A DNA stretch of 64,000 bases from Paraburkholderia aromaticivorans (GCF_012689525.1 NZ_CP051516.1:2852001-2916000), one strand, 5' to 3'. Positions 39,219 to 49,102 are shown, counted from the stretch's first letter. Numbers and translations are program-made. Notes: generated by a model not told the origin, from the letters alone.

Positions 39219-40255
39219 CAGCGCTCCAGTTGTTCGAATTGGATGCGGGGATCGACCCACACATAGCAAAGATCGGAGATCAGCTTCGTTGCGAGCCCGA
39301 TCAGCGTGAACAGATACAGCGTGCCGAGCACGACCGGATAGTCGCGCCGCACCACCGATTCGTATGACAGCAGCCCGAGGCCGTCGAGCGAAAACAGCGT
39401 TTCGATCAGCAGACTGCCGGTAAAGAACGCGCCGATAAACGCCCCCGGAAAACCGACGATCAGCGGCAACAGCGCATTGCGGAACACGTGCTTCCACAGC
39501 ACGCGCTTTTCGGACAATCCTTTGGCGCGCGCGGTGAGCACGTATTGCTTACGGATCTCGTCGAGAAAAGCGTTTTTCGTCAGCATGGTGACGACCGCGA
39601 AACTGCCCACCACCGATGCCGTGATCGGCAACGCGATATGCCACAGATAGTCGAGAATCTTGCCGACGACGCTCAGTTGCGCCCAGTTGTCCGAAGTGAG
39701 ATTGCGCAGCGGGAACAGTTGCAGAAACGTGCCGCCGCCGAACAACACGAGCAGCAGGACGCCCAGCACGAAGCCCGGAATCGCGTAGCCAAACAGCACC
39801 ACGAGGCTCGTTGCGACATCGAAGCGCGAGCCGTTGCGCACCGCCTTCGCAATGCCGAGCGGCACCGATATCAGATACGTCAGAAAGAACGTCCATAAGC
39901 CGATGCTGATCGACACCGGCAGCTTGGAGACGATCAGCGACCACACGCTTTGATGGCGGAAATAGCTCTGGCCGAGATCGAAAGTCGAAAAGCGCTTGAG
40001 CATCAGCACGTAGCGTTCGAGCGGCGGCTTGTCGAAACCGTATAGCGCTTTGAGTTGCGCGATCTGCTGCGCGTCGACGCCGTTATGCGCGCGCAGACCG
40101 AACGGCGCGCCGTTCTCGGCGCCTTTACGCAACTCGTGCTGCATCTGCTCGACCGGGCCACCGGGAACGAACTGGATCACGACGAAGGTCAGCGTCAGCA
40201 CGCCGAGCAAGGTCGGGATCATCAGCAGCAGGCGTTTGAGGATGTAGCTCCACAT
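39218..40255 (-). CDS. yejB: Peptide ABC transporter permease YejB
   Basis: 345 residues, MWSYILKRLLLMIPTLLGVL at the N-terminus followed by the periplasmic loop VPGGPVEQMQHELRKG, which is characteristic of OppB/YejB proteins. About six membrane segments are predicted, with the EAA loop TARAKGLSEKRVLWKHVFRN. It pairs with YejE in the inner membrane. The start is ATG 40255, 61 bases after yejA. Confidence 0.92.
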   Translation of the reverse strand: MWSYILKRLLLMIPTLLGVLTLTFVVIQFVPGGPVEQMQHELRKGAENGAPFGLRAHNGVDAQQIAQLKALYGFDKPPLERYVLMLKRFSTFDLGQSYFRHQSVWSLIVSKLPVSISIGLWTFFLTYLISVPLGIAKAVRNGSRFDVATSLVVLFGYAIPGFVLGVLLLVLFGGGTFLQLFPLRNLTSDNWAQLSVVGKILDYLWHIALPITASVVGSFAVVTMLTKNAFLDEIRKQYVLTARAKGLSEKRVLWKHVFRNALLPLIVGFPGAFIGAFFTGSLLIETLFSLDGLGLLSYESVVRRDYPVVLGTLYLFTLIGLATKLISDLCYVWVDPRIQFEQLER

Positions 40256-40316
40256 GGCGACGTTTCCGGTGCGAAGGCGGTGAATGAATGACGGGTTAGC
40301 GCGGCTCAGGCCGTGC

Positions 40317-42278
40317 TTATGGCCGCGCTTGCGGCTGTGATTGCGATTGAGGTTGCGCGAACCACCACATCGACGTGATCCAGCCTTCCGCTGAATAGTA
40401 CAGGGGCAGCGTTTTGGGCCACGCAAGGCCGCGCTTGAACGCCACCCGATGCGTCGCGCTATACCAATGCGGCACGACATAGTAGCCATGCATCAGCACA
40501 CGGTCGAGCGCATGCGTGGCGTCGACCAGTTGCTCGCGTGTTTGCGCATGCACGAGCGCATTCAGGATCGCATCCACTACGGGCGACTTCAGCCCGATCA
40601 TGTTATCGGAACCCTGTGTATCGGCAGCCTTGCTGCCGAATCGTTCGATCTGCTCGGAGCCGGGCACCTGCACGTCCGGCATGCGAATCGTGGTGGTGTC
40701 GAAATCAAATGCATCCAGACGCTTCTGATAGACGGCAAAATCCGACACGCGGAACGTGGCCTCGATGCCCAGCTTCTGAAGATTGCGGATGAAGGTCGCG
40801 ACGATCGGCTCCATCTGCGCTGACGAACCGGAGTCGTCGAGAATCTCGAAGCGGAACGGCTCGCCCTTGGCGTTGCGCAATGCGCCGTCGCGGTAGGTCC
40901 AGCCGGCCTGCTGCAACAGCGCGCGCGCCTCCAGCAGATTGGCGCGCAGCGAGCCGGGCGGATCGGTGTCCGGCTGCTTTGGCGGCGGCCCGAACACCGC
41001 CGGGTCGAGCTTCGCGCGCCACGGTTCGAGCAAGGCCAGCTCACCTGGCGAAGGAAGACCCTTCGCCTGCAAATCGGTGTTGGCGAAGAAACTGTCGATA
41101 CGTGTGTACTGATTGAAGAATAACTGTCGATTGAGCCATTGAAAGTCGAGCGCGAGATCGAGTGCCTTGCGCACGCGCACGTCCTGAAACAGCGGCCGCC
41201 GCGTGTTCAGCATGAAGCCCTGCATGCCGGTGCCGTTATGTTGCGGAAATACCTGCTTGATCAACTCGCCGCTATCGAATTTCTTGCCGACGTCACGCCG
41301 CACCCAATTGCGCGCGACGTATTCGACTAGCGCGTCGTACTCGCCAGCCTTGAACGCCTCCAGCCGCGCCGTGCTATCCGAATACAGCTTGTAGACGATG
41401 CGATCGAAGTTATTCATGCCGACGCGCACCGGCAGCGCCGCGCCCCAGTAATTCGGGTCGCGCCGGTAGGTGATCGTGCGGCCGTTGTCGTATTGCTCGA
41501 TCAGATAAGGCCCGCTGCTGATCGGCTTTTCAAACGCGAGCTGGTCGAACGGAATCCGGCTGCCGTCCGGCTTCATCCCCCACTTGCGCGAGAACACCGG
41601 TATGCCGCCCGCGAGCAACGGCAACTCGCGATTGCGCTGGTGAAACTCGAAGCGGATCGTCTGCGGATCGACCACCACCGCGCGCGTGATCTCGCCGAAG
41701 ATCGATGCGAATTGCGGCGCGGCCTGCGGGCTTTTCAGCGTGTCGAGCGAGAACTTGACGTCGTCGGCGGTGACCGGATCGCCGTTCGAAAACCGTGCGC
41801 GCGGATTGATGTGGAACGTCACCGACAGACCATCCGGCGCGATGCTGATGTCGTCGGCGAGCAGCCCGTAGGCGGACGCCACTTCGTCGCTGCTGCCGAC
41901 GGTGAGGCTTTCGAACATCAGGTCCACACCGGGCGCCGTATTGCCGCGCAGCGTGAACGGATTGAATTTGTCGAAGCTGGTGAGGCGGCTCGGATTGGCG
42001 AGCACCAGCGTGCCGCCCTTCGGCGCATCCGGGTTGACGTAGTCGAAGTGCTTGAAATCGGCCGGATATTTCGGCGCGCCGTATTGCGCGATCGCGTAGA
42101 CCGCGTGCGCCCGCGGCGCCACCAGCAAACCGGCCACGGCCAGCACGCCGCACATCATCGCGACGCAGGCGGAGCGCCATGAACGCGGCGCAATCGCGAG
42201 GCCGCCACGCGAGGGTCTGTGAATCACGCTGCACCGAAGTGCACGAGGCGTTGGAACCCGTCGCGAGCCAGTTGTCAT
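40317..42278 (-). CDS. yejA: Peptide ABC transporter substrate-binding protein YejA
   Basis: 653 residues from ATG 42278. A long basic N-region is followed by a hydrophobic core and cleavage near APRAHA (about 58), then a family 5 solute-binding domain. YIAxYG-like AIAQYGAPKYPADFKHFDYVNPDAPKGG is the conserved start of the mature protein. It is the periplasmic receptor of the Yej system. It is first in the yejABEF operon. A TAGAAT at plus 42319-42324 on the minus strand may be the -10, but no -35 was found. Confidence 0.93.
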   Translation of the reverse strand: MTTGSRRVPTPRALRCSVIHRPSRGGLAIAPRSWRSACVAMMCGVLAVAGLLVAPRAHAVYAIAQYGAPKYPADFKHFDYVNPDAPKGGTLVLANPSRLTSFDKFNPFTLRGNTAPGVDLMFESLTVGSSDEVASAYGLLADDISIAPDGLSVTFHINPRARFSNGDPVTADDVKFSLDTLKSPQAAPQFASIFGEITRAVVVDPQTIRFEFHQRNRELPLLAGGIPVFSRKWGMKPDGSRIPFDQLAFEKPISSGPYLIEQYDNGRTITYRRDPNYWGAALPVRVGMNNFDRIVYKLYSDSTARLEAFKAGEYDALVEYVARNWVRRDVGKKFDSGELIKQVFPQHNGTGMQGFMLNTRRPLFQDVRVRKALDLALDFQWLNRQLFFNQYTRIDSFFANTDLQAKGLPSPGELALLEPWRAKLDPAVFGPPPKQPDTDPPGSLRANLLEARALLQQAGWTYRDGALRNAKGEPFRFEILDDSGSSAQMEPIVATFIRNLQKLGIEATFRVSDFAVYQKRLDAFDFDTTTIRMPDVQVPGSEQIERFGSKAADTQGSDNMIGLKSPVVDAILNALVHAQTREQLVDATHALDRVLMHGYYVVPHWYSATHRVAFKRGLAWPKTLPLYYSAEGWITSMWWFAQPQSQSQPQARP

Positions 42279-42734
42279 AGGGGCCTTGTTGGTCAGTGGA
42301 CACGTGCAGTGTGAGAGAATTCTACCCAATAAACCCGCGCGATCCGCACGTCCGTTGCGCGCGACGTTGTTCTGCGCGACGCTCCGATCCAGTCAGGAGA
42401 TTCCATGGGCTTCGTTGCCGGCTAACGTACCTGCTGACCGGCTTGCTGTCGAACCGTTCGATTGCGTATGGCATCGCGCAAGCCTGCAAACGGCACTCGC
42501 CAAGGCCGCGCAATCCATGTCCACACCGAACGCGTCGCTCCTTACGCTGCGCTATCTCGGCGCCGAGCGCGCGATTCAGAACTAAACAACACGATAGGTC
42601 TCGCCAAGGCTTCGCTCGAAGCGAGCGTGCGTTATCTGGCCGTCTCGATAGTTGCAAACATCAATAGAAAAACCGCCCTCTCGGGCGGTTTCTCTTTGAC
42701 TTCGCGCTCAAATCAACGCAGCCTGGACGCTCGC
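42279..42734. other. Intergenic region between yejA and a small secreted-protein gene
   Basis: 456 bases. No protein-like frame was recognised; a six-codon frame after AGGAG near 42390 is too short to support. The terminator at 42668-42691 belongs to the gene ending at 42735. Confidence 0.4.
42668..42691 (-). terminator. Intrinsic terminator of the PXPV-like gene
   Basis: AAACCGCCC (42670-42678) pairs with GGGCGGTTT (42683-42691) around TCTC. The minus-strand reading ends in five T, so it fits the gene ending at 42735; it may also work on the plus strand. Confidence 0.75.
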
Positions 42735-43082
42735 TCAGTGCCAGCCGCGATGATTGTCGTAGTGGTCGTGGCCGTAGTCGTAGCGGCCCGGGGGATGATG
42801 GCGATACCAGTCATTGCGCGCCCAGTAGCGGCGGCCGTCCCAGTAGCGGTCGCCGTGCCAGCCGATCACGATCGCCGGGCCGCCGTAGTACACGGGCGCC
42901 GGTTGATAGACGACCGGCGGCGGCGGCGGAGGCGGCGGTGCATAGACCGGTGCCGGCGCGACGTAGACCGGTGCGGGAATGCCGATGTTGACCCCGATAT
43001 TGAGACCGCCGGCCATTGCAGCGCCCGACGCACCCAACGCGAAAACCCCTATCAGAAGTGGAACAAGACGAGCGGACTTCAT
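42735..43082 (-). CDS. Small secreted Pro/Tyr/His-rich protein, PXPV-repeat-like
   Basis: 115 residues. A signal peptide (1-24, cleavage after AMA) precedes GGLNIGVNIGIPAPVY, repeated APVY elements and a run of eight prolines. The tail is rich in Tyr, Trp, Arg and His (DRYWDGRRYW, HDHYDNH). It resembles the PXPV-repeat small proteins common in Burkholderia; the function is unknown. The His-rich tail could bind metal, which is only inference. It is a single gene with its own terminator. Confidence 0.8.
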   Translation of the reverse strand: MKSARLVPLLIGVFALGASGAAMAGGLNIGVNIGIPAPVYVAPAPVYAPPPPPPPPVVYQPAPVYYGGPAIVIGWHGDRYWDGRRYWARNDWYRHHPPGRYDYGHDHYDNHRGWH

Positions 43083-43839
43083 CGATCACCCTTTGGAAGA
43101 ATGTGTTGTTGGCGGAAATATAGCGCAAGGCGCCGTACCGCGTATTTCAACTTTGTAATAACTGATGCATAACATCGCGCGCATGGCCGCCCGGTTACGT
43201 CTCGTTACATTGGACATGGTTTTGGTGAAAAAGCGGTGGCGTTGTAATCGGAGCACGGCGCGATGCGAGGCGGCTCTACTCGCAGCGTTCATGCAGCAAG
43301 GGGTTCGGCCGGCGGCAATATGCACGGCCATGCACGCATGGCATTCGCGCATTTTTTTCGCGGACGAAATCCGTAGGATATCGAATTATTCTTTCCTCAT
43401 ACCCTGCCCTGCCCAAGCACGGAAACGCTCCGATCCGCTTGGGGTGGTCGAATGCGGCCCGCTTCGAGGCGCCGGTCGATCCGGCTTATACGGCAAGGCG
43501 AGTTAACGGCATGAGCACGCCGTCGCCACAGCAGACTCACCCGGCCATCCGCCATTGGCGTCGCACGCGCAAAACGAACATTATATGTTCGTAAGAACAT
43601 CCATACCAAAATCGCAAAGTGACCGGTCGTCCGACATCAAGTCGATCACAAATCGCTTCAAGGCCATGTTTCCTTGCTAATTCTTAAACAAATCGACCCA
43701 TTACAATGGTTTTCCCTGATATTCCGCCAACGCACCAGTGATACGATGACTGACACTAAACGAAGATAAATGTTCGAATTCGCGCATGACCGCTTTCCCG
43801 ACGGCCGGCCACCGAACACTTCGCGTACGGAGACAGATT
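43083..43839. other. Long regulatory region upstream of the MFS-GH31-porin locus
   Basis: 757 bases with lower GC towards the right and no convincing gene. It contains the triple GAACAT inverted/direct half-site cluster at 43575-43600 and another ATGTTC at 43770-43775. A TATATT on the minus strand near 43118-43123 could be the -10 of the PXPV-like gene. Confidence 0.5.
43575..43600 (+). promoter_or_regulatory. Candidate operator: three GAACAT half-sites
   Basis: CGAACAT (43575-43581), TAT, ATGTTCG (43585-43591) form an inverted repeat. A third half-site GAACAT at 43595-43600 pairs with the middle one across GTAA. Half-site centres are about ten bases apart, one helical turn. Confidence 0.5.
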
Positions 43840-45126
43840 TTGAAAACAATCATTGGTTTGCGCTGGTGGATCATCGCGCTCGTGTGTCTCGGGACGATCG
43901 TCAACTATCTGTCGCGCAACGCACTCGGCGTGATGGCGCCGGAGTTGATGAAACTGCTGCACATGAGCACGCAGCAATACTCATATGTGGTGGGCGCCTT
44001 TCAGGTCGGCTACACAATCATGCAGCCCATCTGCGGGCTGATCATCGATTTGATCGGTTTGCGGCTCGGCTTTGCGCTGTTCGCCTGCCTGTGGTCGCTG
44101 ACAGGTGTCCTGCACGGGTTCGCGAGCGGCTGGCTCTCGCTCGCGGCCTTGCGCGGGCTCATGGGCTTGACCGAGGCCGTCGCCATTCCGGCCGGCATGA
44201 AGGTGGTCGCCGAATGGTTTCCCAATCGCGAGAAATCCGTCGCGGTGGGCTACTTCAACGCGGGCACGTCGCTCGGTTCGCTGCTCGCGCCTCCACTCGT
44301 CGTGTTCCTGTCGTTGCGATACGGCTGGCAAAGCGCCTTTGCCGTGACCGGCGCGCTCGGCTTCGTCTGGGCCGCCGCGTGGTATTTGCTGTACCGCTCG
44401 CCGACCGAGCACGCCCGCATCAGCGAGGCGGAGCGCGAGACGATCGTCGGCGGCCAAACGCCGGGCGCGCCGCAGCGGCGCAGCATTCGCGAGGTCCTGC
44501 GTACGCGCCGCTTCTGGGCGATCGCGCAAGCGCGCTTTTTCGCTGAGCCGGCGTGGCAGACATTCAGCTTCTGGATTCCGCTGTATCTCGCCACGCAACG
44601 CCACATGGATCTGAAGCAGATCGCGATGTTCGCGTGGCTGCCCTTTCTCGCCGCCGACCTGGGCGGGTTGTTCGGCGGCTATCTGTCGCCCTTCCTGATG
44701 AAGCATCTGCGTGTGCCGCTGATCTGGTCGCGCATCGTGGGCGTCGTGCTCGGCGCGCTCATGATGCTCGGACCCGCGTGCATCGGTCTCGTCGCGTCGC
44801 CGTATCAGGCCATCGCGCTCTTCTGCGTGGGCGGCTTCGCGCATCAGATGATCTCGGCGCTCGTGAATACGCTCGCCGCCGACGTGTTCGATCCCAGCGA
44901 AGTCGGCACCGTCGCCGGTTTTGCGGGCATGTCCGCGTGGATCGGCGGCCTCGGCTTTTCGCTGCTGGTGGGTGCGCTGGCCGATTCGATCGGCTACACA
45001 CCGCTCTTCGGCGCACTCGGCGCTTTCGATCTGATCGGCGCCACGCTGCTGATCATCCTGATGCGCGGCGTGACCCGCGACGCGCGTCCGCATCAAACCG
45101 ATAGCAGCGCCAGCCCTGCTGCGTGA
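43840..45126 (+). CDS. MFS transporter, hexuronate/sugar-acid type
   Basis: About 428 residues from TTG 43840, which has GGAG seven bases upstream and gives MKTIIGLRWWIIALVC, the usual family N-terminus. ATG 43786 lacks a ribosome site. Twelve membrane segments are likely. The family pattern NYLSRNALGVMAPEL and the GLTEAVAIPAGMKVVAEWFPNREKS loop match the ExuT/anion:cation symporter group. It probably imports a sugar, sugar acid or oligosaccharide released or used with the GH31 enzyme encoded 24 bases downstream. Confidence 0.85.
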   Translation: MKTIIGLRWWIIALVCLGTIVNYLSRNALGVMAPELMKLLHMSTQQYSYVVGAFQVGYTIMQPICGLIIDLIGLRLGFALFACLWSLTGVLHGFASGWLSLAALRGLMGLTEAVAIPAGMKVVAEWFPNREKSVAVGYFNAGTSLGSLLAPPLVVFLSLRYGWQSAFAVTGALGFVWAAAWYLLYRSPTEHARISEAERETIVGGQTPGAPQRRSIREVLRTRRFWAIAQARFFAEPAWQTFSFWIPLYLATQRHMDLKQIAMFAWLPFLAADLGGLFGGYLSPFLMKHLRVPLIWSRIVGVVLGALMMLGPACIGLVASPYQAIALFCVGGFAHQMISALVNTLAADVFDPSEVGTVAGFAGMSAWIGGLGFSLLVGALADSIGYTPLFGALGAFDLIGATLLIILMRGVTRDARPHQTDSSASPAA

Positions 45127-45150
45127 CCTCACTCGAAGCGAACACACATC

Positions 45151-47574
45151 ATGCATTCACTGACGAATCTGAAGCACCCGCCGCGCTTTTCGTTGTCGTC
45201 GCAGACCGGCAACCACATCGTTCTCACCGCGCAGGCGCACTGCCGGATCGAACTGTTCGTGCTCGCTGAGGACATCATCCGCGTGCTCGTGCTGCCTGAC
45301 GGCGAACTGCACGGGCCCCGCACCTGGTCCATTGCGCCGGGCGAGGACGACGTCGCGCTCGAAGGGCGCGAGCGGCGCGACCTGAGCGGCTTCACGCCGC
45401 CGCCGTTCGAGGTGTCGAGCGACGCCGGACACGTGGTGATCGAAACGGCGCGCATCCGCCTGACGGTCACGCTCGACGGCGGCTTCTGCGCGTGGGACAT
45501 CCTGCACGCCGACGCATGGCACTGCGTGATGAGCGACCGCAAAACGCAGGCATATAACTTCGGCTGGTGGGACGAGCGCGTGTATCACTACATCGAGCGG
45601 CGCCGGGATGAAATGTATGTCGGCCTCGGCGAGCGCGCCGGGTCGCTGGATCGCGCGAATCAGAGCTACGAGATGCGCAATATCGACGCGATGGGCTACA
45701 GCGCGCGCACGACCGATCCGCTCTACAAGCACATCCCGTTCTACGTGACCTGGCAGCCGCAGACGTCGACGGGCTTCGGACTCTTCTACGACACGCTCGC
45801 CGATTGCCGCTTCAACATGGGCCGCGAGTTGGACAACTATCACGGCCACTATCGCAACTTCGTCGCCGAACATGGCGATCTCGACTATTACTTCATCGCA
45901 TCGGCGGGCACGCCCCTGCACGCGGTGCGGCGTTTTACGTGGCTGACCGGACGGCCGGCCTGGATGCCGAAGTGGGGACTGGGCTATTCCGGCTCGACGA
46001 TGAGCTACACCGATGCGCCCGATGCGCAGCAACGCATGGGCGAATTCATCGAACGATGCAGCGAACACGACGTGCTGTGCGACTCGTTCCATCTGTCGTC
46101 GGGCTATACGTCGATCGGCGCGAAGCGCTACGTGTTCAACTGGAATCACGAGAAGTTTCCGGATATCGACGGCTTCGTGCAAAGTTATCTCGACCACGGC
46201 GTACGCCTGTGCGCGAACATCAAACCTTGCCTGCTGCAGGATCACCCCGCATTCGATGAGGCCACCCGAGCCGGCCTGCTGATCGAGTCGCGCGACGGCA
46301 ATCCTGCCTGGGTGCAGTTCTGGGACGAAGTCGGCGCGTATCTGGATTTCACCAATCCCGACACCATCGACTGGTGGAAGGCGAGTGTGAAAGACAGCCT
46401 CCTGAAACACGGCATCGCGGCCACGTGGAACGACAACAACGAATTCGAGATCTGGTCGCCCGACGCGATCGCACGCGGCTTCGGCACGGCGTATCCGGCG
46501 CGCGAGGCGAAGGTGCTGCAAACGCAGTTGATGATGCGCGCGTCGCACGACGCGCAGCGCGAGCACGCGCCTGAGCGGCGGCCCTTTCTCGTATCGCGTT
46601 CGGGCGGCGTCGGCATGCATCGCTATGTGCAGACCTGGTCCGGCGACAACTACACCTCGTGGGAAACGCTGCGCTTCAATCTGAAGATGGGCCTCGGCCT
46701 CGCCATGTCCGGCATCTCGAACAGCGGTCACGACATCGGCGGATTCTCTGGCCCGGCGCCGGGCCCGGAACTGTTCGCGCGCTGGGTCGCGTTCGGCATC
46801 TTCCTGCCGCGCTTCAGCATTCATTCGTGGAACGACGACGGCACCGTCAACGAACCGTGGATGCACCCCGAGGTCACGCAGCAGGTGGCCGCGCTGATCA
46901 AACTGCGCTACCGCATCATTCCTTACCTGTACGAGTTGCTCTGGCAATCGCGCAGCGCCTACGAGCCCGTCTTGCGCCCGATGTTCGCGGAGTTTCCCCA
47001 CGACCTGCGCTGCCTCACCGACGGCGACGACATGATGCTCGGTTCTTCGATGCTGGTCGCGCCGGTTGTCGACGCAGGCCAGTCGACGCGTGACGTGTAT
47101 CTGCCGTCCGGCACGCGCTGGGTGTCGTACTGGAGCGGCGAAACGTTCGACGGCGGCCAGACCGTGAACCTCCCCGCGCCATTCGAGCAACCGGTGATCC
47201 TGCTGCGCGAAGGCAGCGTGACTTCATTGAACGTGGCGGAACAACACTTCGGCCGGGCCGCCGACGAACGCGCGTTCATCGCCGTGCCGCACGCGGGCGC
47301 CGGCACCACGCGCGGCGGCTGCATCGAAGACGACGGCGAGAGCGAAGCCTGGCGGGAAGGCGCGCAAGGCCGCTGGCACATCACGCTGGCCGGCGACGCG
47401 AGCACGTTGCGTATCTCAGTCGAACGCGAAGGCTGGATGCCGCAGCCGCAGCGCGAAGTCCGGATCCTCGTGCCGAAGGACGAAGTGCGCACGGTCGAAT
47501 GCATCGGCGGTGCTCTCGCGGCCGATCACACCGCCGACGGCTGGCGATGCCTGACGATTTCCATGACCCGTTGA
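45151..47574 (+). CDS. Glycoside hydrolase family 31 protein
   Basis: 807 residues: N-terminal beta-sandwich (about 20-240), (beta/alpha)8 catalytic barrel (about 265-600) and C-terminal beta domains. The catalytic nucleophile is D428 in TWNDNNEFEIW and the acid/base D499 in WSGDNYTSWETLR; PEWMPKWGLGYSGS-like RPAWMPKWGLGYSG marks the barrel start. GH31 enzymes are alpha-glucosidases, alpha-xylosidases or relatives. There is no signal peptide, so it acts in the cytoplasm on imported glycosides. It lies between an MFS transporter and a porin on the same strand. Confidence 0.92.
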   Translation: MHSLTNLKHPPRFSLSSQTGNHIVLTAQAHCRIELFVLAEDIIRVLVLPDGELHGPRTWSIAPGEDDVALEGRERRDLSGFTPPPFEVSSDAGHVVIETARIRLTVTLDGGFCAWDILHADAWHCVMSDRKTQAYNFGWWDERVYHYIERRRDEMYVGLGERAGSLDRANQSYEMRNIDAMGYSARTTDPLYKHIPFYVTWQPQTSTGFGLFYDTLADCRFNMGRELDNYHGHYRNFVAEHGDLDYYFIASAGTPLHAVRRFTWLTGRPAWMPKWGLGYSGSTMSYTDAPDAQQRMGEFIERCSEHDVLCDSFHLSSGYTSIGAKRYVFNWNHEKFPDIDGFVQSYLDHGVRLCANIKPCLLQDHPAFDEATRAGLLIESRDGNPAWVQFWDEVGAYLDFTNPDTIDWWKASVKDSLLKHGIAATWNDNNEFEIWSPDAIARGFGTAYPAREAKVLQTQLMMRASHDAQREHAPERRPFLVSRSGGVGMHRYVQTWSGDNYTSWETLRFNLKMGLGLAMSGISNSGHDIGGFSGPAPGPELFARWVAFGIFLPRFSIHSWNDDGTVNEPWMHPEVTQQVAALIKLRYRIIPYLYELLWQSRSAYEPVLRPMFAEFPHDLRCLTDGDDMMLGSSMLVAPVVDAGQSTRDVYLPSGTRWVSYWSGETFDGGQTVNLPAPFEQPVILLREGSVTSLNVAEQHFGRAADERAFIAVPHAGAGTTRGGCIEDDGESEAWREGAQGRWHITLAGDASTLRISVEREGWMPQPQREVRILVPKDEVRTVECIGGALAADHTADGWRCLTISMTR

Positions 47575-47637
47575 ACAAGTCCGCATCACCGGCCTGAAGC
47601 ACTCAGGCCGCTCATCTAATCCGGAGACCTGCAAGCG

Positions 47638-48822
47638 ATGAAATCATTCAAGCGTGCGCGTACGCGCGCACTCGTCCTCTCGTGCCTGCCGTTCGCAGGC
47701 GCCGCACTGTCGAGCGGCGCGGCGGCGCAAAGCAGCGTCACGTTGTACGGTGTCGTCGATAACGCGTTCACCTATGTCAGCAATCAGCGCGGCCACGCCA
47801 ACTTCTACATGAGCCAGGGCAACCTGCAGGCGAGCAAGTTCGGCCTGCTCGGTTCGGAAGACATCGGCGGCGGCACGAAGGCGATTTTCCGGCTCGAGAG
47901 CGGCTTCAACTCGCTGACGGGCGCGCAGAGCAGCGCGGGCTTTCTATTCAATCGGCAGGCATATGTCGGGCTCAGTAACGACCGGTACGGGACGGTCACA
48001 TTCGGGCGGCAGTACACGCCCTACTTCCAGATGGTCGGTGCGCTCGGGCCGACCGGCGTGTTGACCGGCGCGACGGGCGCGCACCCAGGCGATGTCGACG
48101 CGCTGGACACCACGTTGCGCTTCAACAATTCGGTAACCTATCTGTCGCCGAACGTCGCCGGCCTGCAATTTAGCGCGCAATACGGCTTGGGCGGCGTGCC
48201 GGGCAGCGTGGCCAACGGCAGCAATTTCAGCGCGGCGTTTCGCTACGACTACAAGCCGTTCGCGGTCGCAGCGGGCTATGTGAAGCTGAAAGACATTGCG
48301 ACGAGCGCGGCGCTCGGCACTTTCGCCATCAACTCGCCGGTGAATAGCGGCTATGCGACGGCACGCAGCGCGCAACTGTTCGCCGCGGCCGCGCGCTATA
48401 ACCTGCAGGACCTGATGGTCGGCATCAACTACTCGAACGTGCAGTACGCGCCGGGCTCCGGTTCGCTGTTTGCCAGCGAAGCGGTGTTCAACACGTACGG
48501 CATGATCTCGACGTATCGGATCACGCCGGCGGTGATAGTCGGAGCCGGCTACAGCTATACACGCGCGAGTAAGGCGAATGGCATGAGCGATCCGGCGCGC
48601 TATCACCAGATTTCGCTAGAGCAAACCTACAACCTCTCGACGCGCACGACGTTGTACGCGCTGGAGGCGTATCAGCTCGCGCGCGGCAAGACGTTGCTCG
48701 CGGCGGGCGGCGCTACCAGCATTACCGACGCGGTGGCGGTGGTCGGGGACTCGCAGAATACGACGCCGTCGTCGGGGCCTTCGCAGTTTGTTGGGATGGT
48801 GGGGTTAAGGCACGCGTTTTGA
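47638..48822 (+). CDS. Outer-membrane porin, Burkholderia OmpC-like
   Basis: 394 residues. A signal peptide (1-31, cleavage near AAAQ) is followed by the porin start SSVTLYGVVDNAFTYVSNQ and ends in HAF, the terminal Phe needed for outer-membrane insertion. GSEDIGGGTKAIFRLESGF and the later TFGRQYTPYF are standard for the Gram_neg_porins family of trimeric 16-strand barrels. It follows the GH31 gene by 63 bases and probably lets the locus substrate cross the outer membrane. Confidence 0.93.
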   Translation: MKSFKRARTRALVLSCLPFAGAALSSGAAAQSSVTLYGVVDNAFTYVSNQRGHANFYMSQGNLQASKFGLLGSEDIGGGTKAIFRLESGFNSLTGAQSSAGFLFNRQAYVGLSNDRYGTVTFGRQYTPYFQMVGALGPTGVLTGATGAHPGDVDALDTTLRFNNSVTYLSPNVAGLQFSAQYGLGGVPGSVANGSNFSAAFRYDYKPFAVAAGYVKLKDIATSAALGTFAINSPVNSGYATARSAQLFAAAARYNLQDLMVGINYSNVQYAPGSGSLFASEAVFNTYGMISTYRITPAVIVGAGYSYTRASKANGMSDPARYHQISLEQTYNLSTRTTLYALEAYQLARGKTLLAAGGATSITDAVAVVGDSQNTTPSSGPSQFVGMVGLRHAF

Positions 48823-49102
48823 GGGTGGTGATTTGGAAGGGCGATGAATGAACGGCAGACCCGCGAACGGGATCGGCTGCGTGAGCAGGCCGAGGGACTT
48901 CGCGGGTTCCAGCCAGCCCACGCTCGACGATCGACGAAGCCGGCCATTGCGACGCCGTTTGACCCTTCTCAACACGCCAACAGCAAGCCAAGGACAACCA
49001 GCCATCTGGCTCGTCGCAGGACGCCGAACCGACTCGTGCTAACCTCGCCGGACAAGCACTGCGCTTAAGTGCTGGCTCTCGCGTATGGAGACCTGGACGA
49101 TG

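Noticed and set aside
36481..39264. A single 927-residue minus-strand frame joining the yejE region to YejF
   Set aside because: Only the part from 38115 reads as YejF; the upstream part is out of frame with YejE and low-complexity. The ATGA overlap at 38112-38115 marks the real start.
42390..42415. Six-codon leader peptide after AGGAG
   Set aside because: Too short to separate from chance and no attenuator structure was found next to it.
43575..43591. LexA (SOS) box of the CGAAC-N4-GTTCG type
   Set aside because: The arms are three bases further apart than in the Gram-positive box, and betaproteobacterial LexA uses CTGT-N8-ACAG.
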